The translations under genes and the position numbers were made by a program. A stretch of 10,480 nt of DNA from Desulfobacula sp. (GTDB lineage: Bacteria; Desulfobacterota; Desulfobacteria; Desulfobacterales; Desulfobacteraceae). Below, piece after piece: positions 8,084-10,480 of the stretch (the first letter of the stretch is position 1; each line of letters begins with the position of its first letter). The DNA is taken from positions 1 through 10,480 of the forward strand of contig JABIYQ010000149.1 of NCBI GenBank assembly GCA_018702715.1. Direction: 5' to 3'. Under the pieces are notes generated by a model. That model did no database searches, was not told where the DNA came from, and worked only from the letters and a program-made list of their open reading frames with translations.

Positions 8084-8713
8084 ATGTTTGGAATTGAAAA
8101 TTATACAGGATTTATAATTGCCTCCATTATTCTCAACCTGACTCCCGGCATTGATACTATTTATATACTGACCAGAAGTATTTCCCAGGGGAAAAATGCA
8201 GGACTGGTTTCCGTGGCAGGGATAATGTCAGGCTGTATCGTCCATGTCCTTTGCGCGGCATTTGGATTGTCTCTGATATTATCAACATCTGCTTTTGTGT
8301 TTACGATGATCAAGTGGGCGGGTGCTTTTTATCTTATTTATCTGGGAGTAAAAACACTTTTAAAAAAGAGTACAGCCTTTGAATCATCACTGTCTGATCA
8401 TGCAGTGGAAGGTCTTGTAAAAATCTACAAACAAGGGGTTCTTACCAATGTTTTAAACCCTAAGGTCGGGTTGTTTTTTCTCTCCTTTCTGCCCCAGTTT
8501 ATTAACCCGGACAAAGTGAACGGACCAATGCCTTTCTTAATGCTGGGTGCTACTTTTCTTGTTACCGGAACAATCTGGTGCCTTATTTTAACATGGACTG
8601 CCGCTTTAATGACAACCACTTTAAGAAACAATCAAATGGCAGGGACCCTATTGCAGAAACTTTCCGGACTAATTTTCATTGGATTTGGATTAAAACTTGC
8701 CTTTAATAAATAG
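8084..8713 (+). CDS. LysE/RhtB-family amino acid exporter
   Basis: A 209-residue inner-membrane protein with the six hydrophobic segments of the LysE/RhtB superfamily (about 6-26, 41-66, 70-93, 117-137, 148-175, 187-207). The signature NLTPGxDT is present at 18-25 as NLTPGIDT, with Ile where most members have Pro. The second conserved motif LNPKVGLFFLSFLPQFI is at 124-140. Members export amino acids such as homoserine, threonine or lysine; the substrate here cannot be told. The gene follows ftsY by 21 bp and has only a weak GGA before its ATG, so it is probably expressed from ftsY transcripts. Its stop codon lies inside the left copy of a 13-bp direct repeat flanking the intergenic element. 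Confidence 0.92.
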   Translation: MFGIENYTGFIIASIILNLTPGIDTIYILTRSISQGKNAGLVSVAGIMSGCIVHVLCAAFGLSLILSTSAFVFTMIKWAGAFYLIYLGVKTLLKKSTAFESSLSDHAVEGLVKIYKQGVLTNVLNPKVGLFFLSFLPQFINPDKVNGPMPFLMLGATFLVTGTIWCLILTWTAALMTTTLRNNQMAGTLLQKLSGLIFIGFGLKLAFNK

Positions 8714-8719
8714 TTGATA
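8707..8719 (+). repeat. 13-bp direct repeat, left copy (TAAATAGTTGATA)
   Basis: TAAATAGTTGATA here is repeated exactly at 8891-8903, on the far side of the palindromic intergenic element. The left copy contains the LysE-family stop codon (TAG 8711-8713). It may be a duplicated target or chance similarity in A/T-rich DNA. Confidence 0.6.
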
Positions 8720-8734
8720 GATAGATGATAAATA

Positions 8735-8890
8735 GTGCCTGACCGGAAACCCGTGTTTGGGTGAAAAATTGCCCATATACAAGGCGCAAGAAAGTTTGAA
8801 ACCGGAGTGTACTCCTGTACATGAGCCCGATTTATAATTTGGCAAACTTTTGCAGCAACGCAGTAGATGGGTGAGTTTTCGTTCAAACAC
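8735..8890. repeat. 156-bp imperfect palindromic intergenic element with degenerate terminal inverted repeats
   Basis: The ends form degenerate inverted repeats: GTGCCTGACCGGAAACCC (from 8735) against the reverse complement of the right end, GTGTTTGAACGAAAACTC (13 of 18 match). Inside, AAAGTTTG (8791-8798) pairs with CAAACTTT (8843-8850). At the centre TGTAC-TCCT-GTACA (8808-8821) forms a perfect 5-bp hairpin next to GGAG-TGTA-CTCC. TAAATA abuts the left end (8729-8734) and also the right end (8891-8896). No ORF of note lies within. The architecture suits a MITE-like or other dispersed non-autonomous repeat able to fold as RNA or DNA. I recall a similar GTGTAC..GTACATGAG core in intergenic repeats of Desulfobacterota, but cannot confirm that here. 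It may also serve as a transcription barrier after the LysE-family gene. Confidence 0.65.
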
Positions 8891-8903
8891 TAAATAGTTG
8901 ATA
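8891..8903 (+). repeat. 13-bp direct repeat, right copy (TAAATAGTTGATA)
   Basis: Exact copy of the sequence at 8707-8719. It directly abuts the right terminal inverted repeat of the intergenic element and lies 36 bp before the acyltransferase start. Confidence 0.6.
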
Positions 8904-8939
8904 AACACGTGGAAATAAGTAAAAGCGCGGGAGAATCTT

Positions 8940-10355
8940 ATGAGCGGACATATCACGATTTCCATCTGGTTGTTTTTATTTCTTATTCTCATCTCAGCCA
9001 TTGCCTTGCTGGATCGAATACTTATTCCAAGCAGCCGATGGTTTCTTCGCAGACGCATCAACAGGGTAATAGAAGAAATAGGAACAAGACTTGATATTGA
9101 AATAAGACCCTTCCAATTAACTAAACGTCAGGTCTTAATTGATCGTTTATCCTATGATCCAAAAGTAATAGAGGCAATCAAAGCATATGCAAAAGAAAAA
9201 GATATGCCCCTTGAAATGGTTCAAAAAAAAGTGTCCGCCTATGCAAAAGAAATTGTACCTTCATTTAACGCTTATTTTTATTTCAGAATCGGATACTGGA
9301 TTGCAAAAAAAATTGCCCGGCTTTTATATCGTGTACGAGTAGGACTTTTTGAAGATGATCAGTACAAAAAAATTGACCCTGATTCCACGGTTGTTTTTAT
9401 TATGAATCATCGTTCCAACATTGATTATATTCTCGTTGCATTTCTGGCTGCAGAAAGAACCACGCTTTCCTATGCAGTTGGTGAGTGGGCTAAAATTTGG
9501 CCACTGCATATGTTATTTCGATTTATGGGAGCTTTTTTTGTAAGAAGAAACTCCGGGAATGCTTTATATCGCAGGGTTCTAGAAAGATATATACATATGG
9601 CAACCCAGCAGGGTGTGTGTCAGGCGGTCTTTCTTGAGGGGGGTCTCAGCAAAAATGGGTTAATTCAGGAACCTAGGCTGGGCCTTGTTGATTATATGCT
9701 TCGTGGTTTTGATCCTGAAAAAGATCGGGATATAATTTTTATTCCCGTGGGCATCAATTATGATCGTACCATAGAAGACAGAAGTCTTTTGAGATCATTA
9801 AGCTCTGATTCACAAAAAAGAAGTCTTTGGTATATTTTTAAAACCTCGGTTTACTTTATCTTGAAAAACATGACCCAGATGTTGTTTTCCCGGTGGCGCC
9901 GATTTGGTTACGCATGTGTGAATTTTGGAAAACCTGTTTCCACAAAAGATTATGCAAACATGAATCAAATAATTTTTAAAAATCTGCCCCGGAAAAAAAG
10001 ATTTTCTGAAATCAAAAAACTGTGTGACACACTAATGACAAACATTTCTGATGTTGTACCCATCGTTCCTGTATCTTTGGTGTCTAAAATATTTTTAGAA
10101 AATCTTGACATTAAGCTTAGTATTTCAGACATTGAGTATGGGTGCGGATCAATTTTATTAACCATAAAGAATAATGGTGCACCTGTCATTGAAACCGCAC
10201 ATAGTACTAGACGGATTGCTATTTCTGAAGCCGTTTCATTGATGTTACTTCGAGGCATGATAAGTGAAACAGAAACTGATGGTATGTTTACCTGTAATGG
10301 CTCAGAAACAAATCTGTTACAATATTATGCCAATGCGCTTAACCAATGGTTATAG
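8940..10355 (+). CDS. PlsB-like glycerol-3-phosphate acyltransferase (PlsC/LPLAT superfamily)
   Basis: Predicted to transfer an acyl chain to glycerol 3-phosphate, the first step of phospholipid synthesis, or to a related acceptor, at the cytoplasmic membrane. The 471 residues begin with one membrane anchor (about 6-24). After a helical region come the four acyltransferase motifs: I, NHRSNID (156-162, catalytic His157 and Asp162); II, GAFFVRR (197-203); III, FLEGGLSKNG (231-240); IV, IPVGINYD (268-275). MLRGFDPEKD before motif IV matches the PlsB pattern. It is far shorter than E. coli PlsB (807 residues), and motif III has Leu and Lys where E. coli has EGGRSR, so a short-PlsB subfamily or a different acceptor is possible. 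GGGAG lies 6 nt before the ATG. A SnoaL-like gene begins 8 nt after its stop, indicating co-transcription. Confidence 0.88.
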   Translation: MSGHITISIWLFLFLILISAIALLDRILIPSSRWFLRRRINRVIEEIGTRLDIEIRPFQLTKRQVLIDRLSYDPKVIEAIKAYAKEKDMPLEMVQKKVSAYAKEIVPSFNAYFYFRIGYWIAKKIARLLYRVRVGLFEDDQYKKIDPDSTVVFIMNHRSNIDYILVAFLAAERTTLSYAVGEWAKIWPLHMLFRFMGAFFVRRNSGNALYRRVLERYIHMATQQGVCQAVFLEGGLSKNGLIQEPRLGLVDYMLRGFDPEKDRDIIFIPVGINYDRTIEDRSLLRSLSSDSQKRSLWYIFKTSVYFILKNMTQMLFSRWRRFGYACVNFGKPVSTKDYANMNQIIFKNLPRKKRFSEIKKLCDTLMTNISDVVPIVPVSLVSKIFLENLDIKLSISDIEYGCGSILLTIKNNGAPVIETAHSTRRIAISEAVSLMLLRGMISETETDGMFTCNGSETNLLQYYANALNQWL

Positions 10356-10359
10356 GAGG
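10354..10359 (+). promoter_or_regulatory. Consensus Shine-Dalgarno overlapping the acyltransferase stop codon
   Basis: AGGAGG starts within the TAG stop of the acyltransferase gene and lies 4 nt before the ATG at 10364, so ribosomes finishing the first gene sit on the binding site of the next. This suggests translational coupling. Confidence 0.75.
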
Positions 10360-10363
10360 CATA

Positions 10364-10480
10364 ATGAAACTTTCAAGCAAAGAGATCAAATTATTGTTAA
10401 AAGACTGGAACCTTGCCTGGAAAAAACACGATCTTGATAAGGTAATGACCCTTTTCCATGAAGATATTTTTTTTGAAAAC
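10364..10480 (+). CDS. SnoaL/NTF2-like protein (3' end missing)
   Basis: ATG at 10364 with a consensus Shine-Dalgarno opens a frame that runs off the window after 39 codons. The visible N-terminus includes LLLKDWNLAWKKHDLDKVMT followed by LFHEDIFFEN. This is the usual first helix pair of SnoaL-like/NTF2-fold proteins: W..AW...D.D...LF..D..FE. Family members are small (about 120-150 residues) cone-shaped proteins, either enzymes such as polyketide cyclases and isomerases or ligand-binding proteins. The pocket residues lie beyond the window, so no function is assigned. Probably in an operon with the acyltransferase. Confidence 0.7.
   Translation, partial: MKLSSKEIKLLLKDWNLAWKKHDLDKVMTLFHEDIFFEN

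Noticed and set aside
8898..8925. TTGATA-16 nt-TAAAAG as a promoter for the acyltransferase gene
   Set aside because: Transcription would start at about the Shine-Dalgarno sequence, leaving no usable leader before the ATG at 8940.
8690..9061. 123-aa minus-strand ORF across the palindromic element
   Set aside because: It is made of the reverse complement of the repeat and the acyltransferase 5' end, with no protein-like pattern.

Overview
This looks like chromosomal DNA from an anaerobic, probably sulfate-reducing Desulfobacterota, closest in feel to the Desulfobacteraceae (Desulfobacter/Desulfobacula-like). That is an inference from three things: moderate-to-low GC with A/T-rich spacers, a plant-type pyrophosphate-dependent phosphofructokinase, and a TbpB-like protein paired with a CHASE2 cyclase. 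No rRNA, tRNA, CRISPR array, insertion sequence or phage gene is visible. The window is densely coded, and no gene-free stretch exceeds about 230 bp.

Layout. (1) Positions 1-3695, plus strand: the 3' part of a large surface or secreted protein with a TbpB-like C-terminal barrel motif, followed 21 bp later in the same reading frame by a CHASE2-domain class III adenylate/guanylate cyclase with a complete catalytic site. A possible 56-codon small ORF overlaps the cyclase 3' end and fills the convergent gap. (2) Positions 3799-6933, minus strand: a two-gene unit with an SBF-like (bile acid:sodium symporter superfamily) transporter first and a long PPi-dependent 6-phosphofructokinase second. A reasonable sigma70-like promoter precedes it. 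(3) Positions 7088-8713, plus strand: a short FtsY (SRP receptor GTPase) with a TTG start, then a LysE/RhtB-family exporter 21 bp downstream. (4) Positions 8714-8939: an intergenic region almost filled by a 156-bp imperfectly palindromic element with degenerate terminal inverted repeats and flanking direct repeats, resembling a dispersed non-autonomous repeat. (5) Positions 8940 to the end, plus strand: a PlsB-like glycerol-3-phosphate (or related) acyltransferase, then the first 39 codons of a SnoaL/NTF2-like protein whose Shine-Dalgarno sequence overlaps the acyltransferase stop codon.

How the genes work together. The first pair suggests a membrane sensor making cyclic nucleotide next to a surface-exposed binding protein. 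The phosphofructokinase could use pyrophosphate, which sulfate activation releases in sulfate reducers; this is an inference. FtsY and the acyltransferase are housekeeping envelope functions (membrane protein targeting, phospholipid synthesis). Most of the window is ordinary core genome. The items most worth checking are the intergenic palindromic element, the small overlapping ORF and the transporter/PPi-PFK pairing. I do not see convincing evidence of a wholly new multi-gene system.
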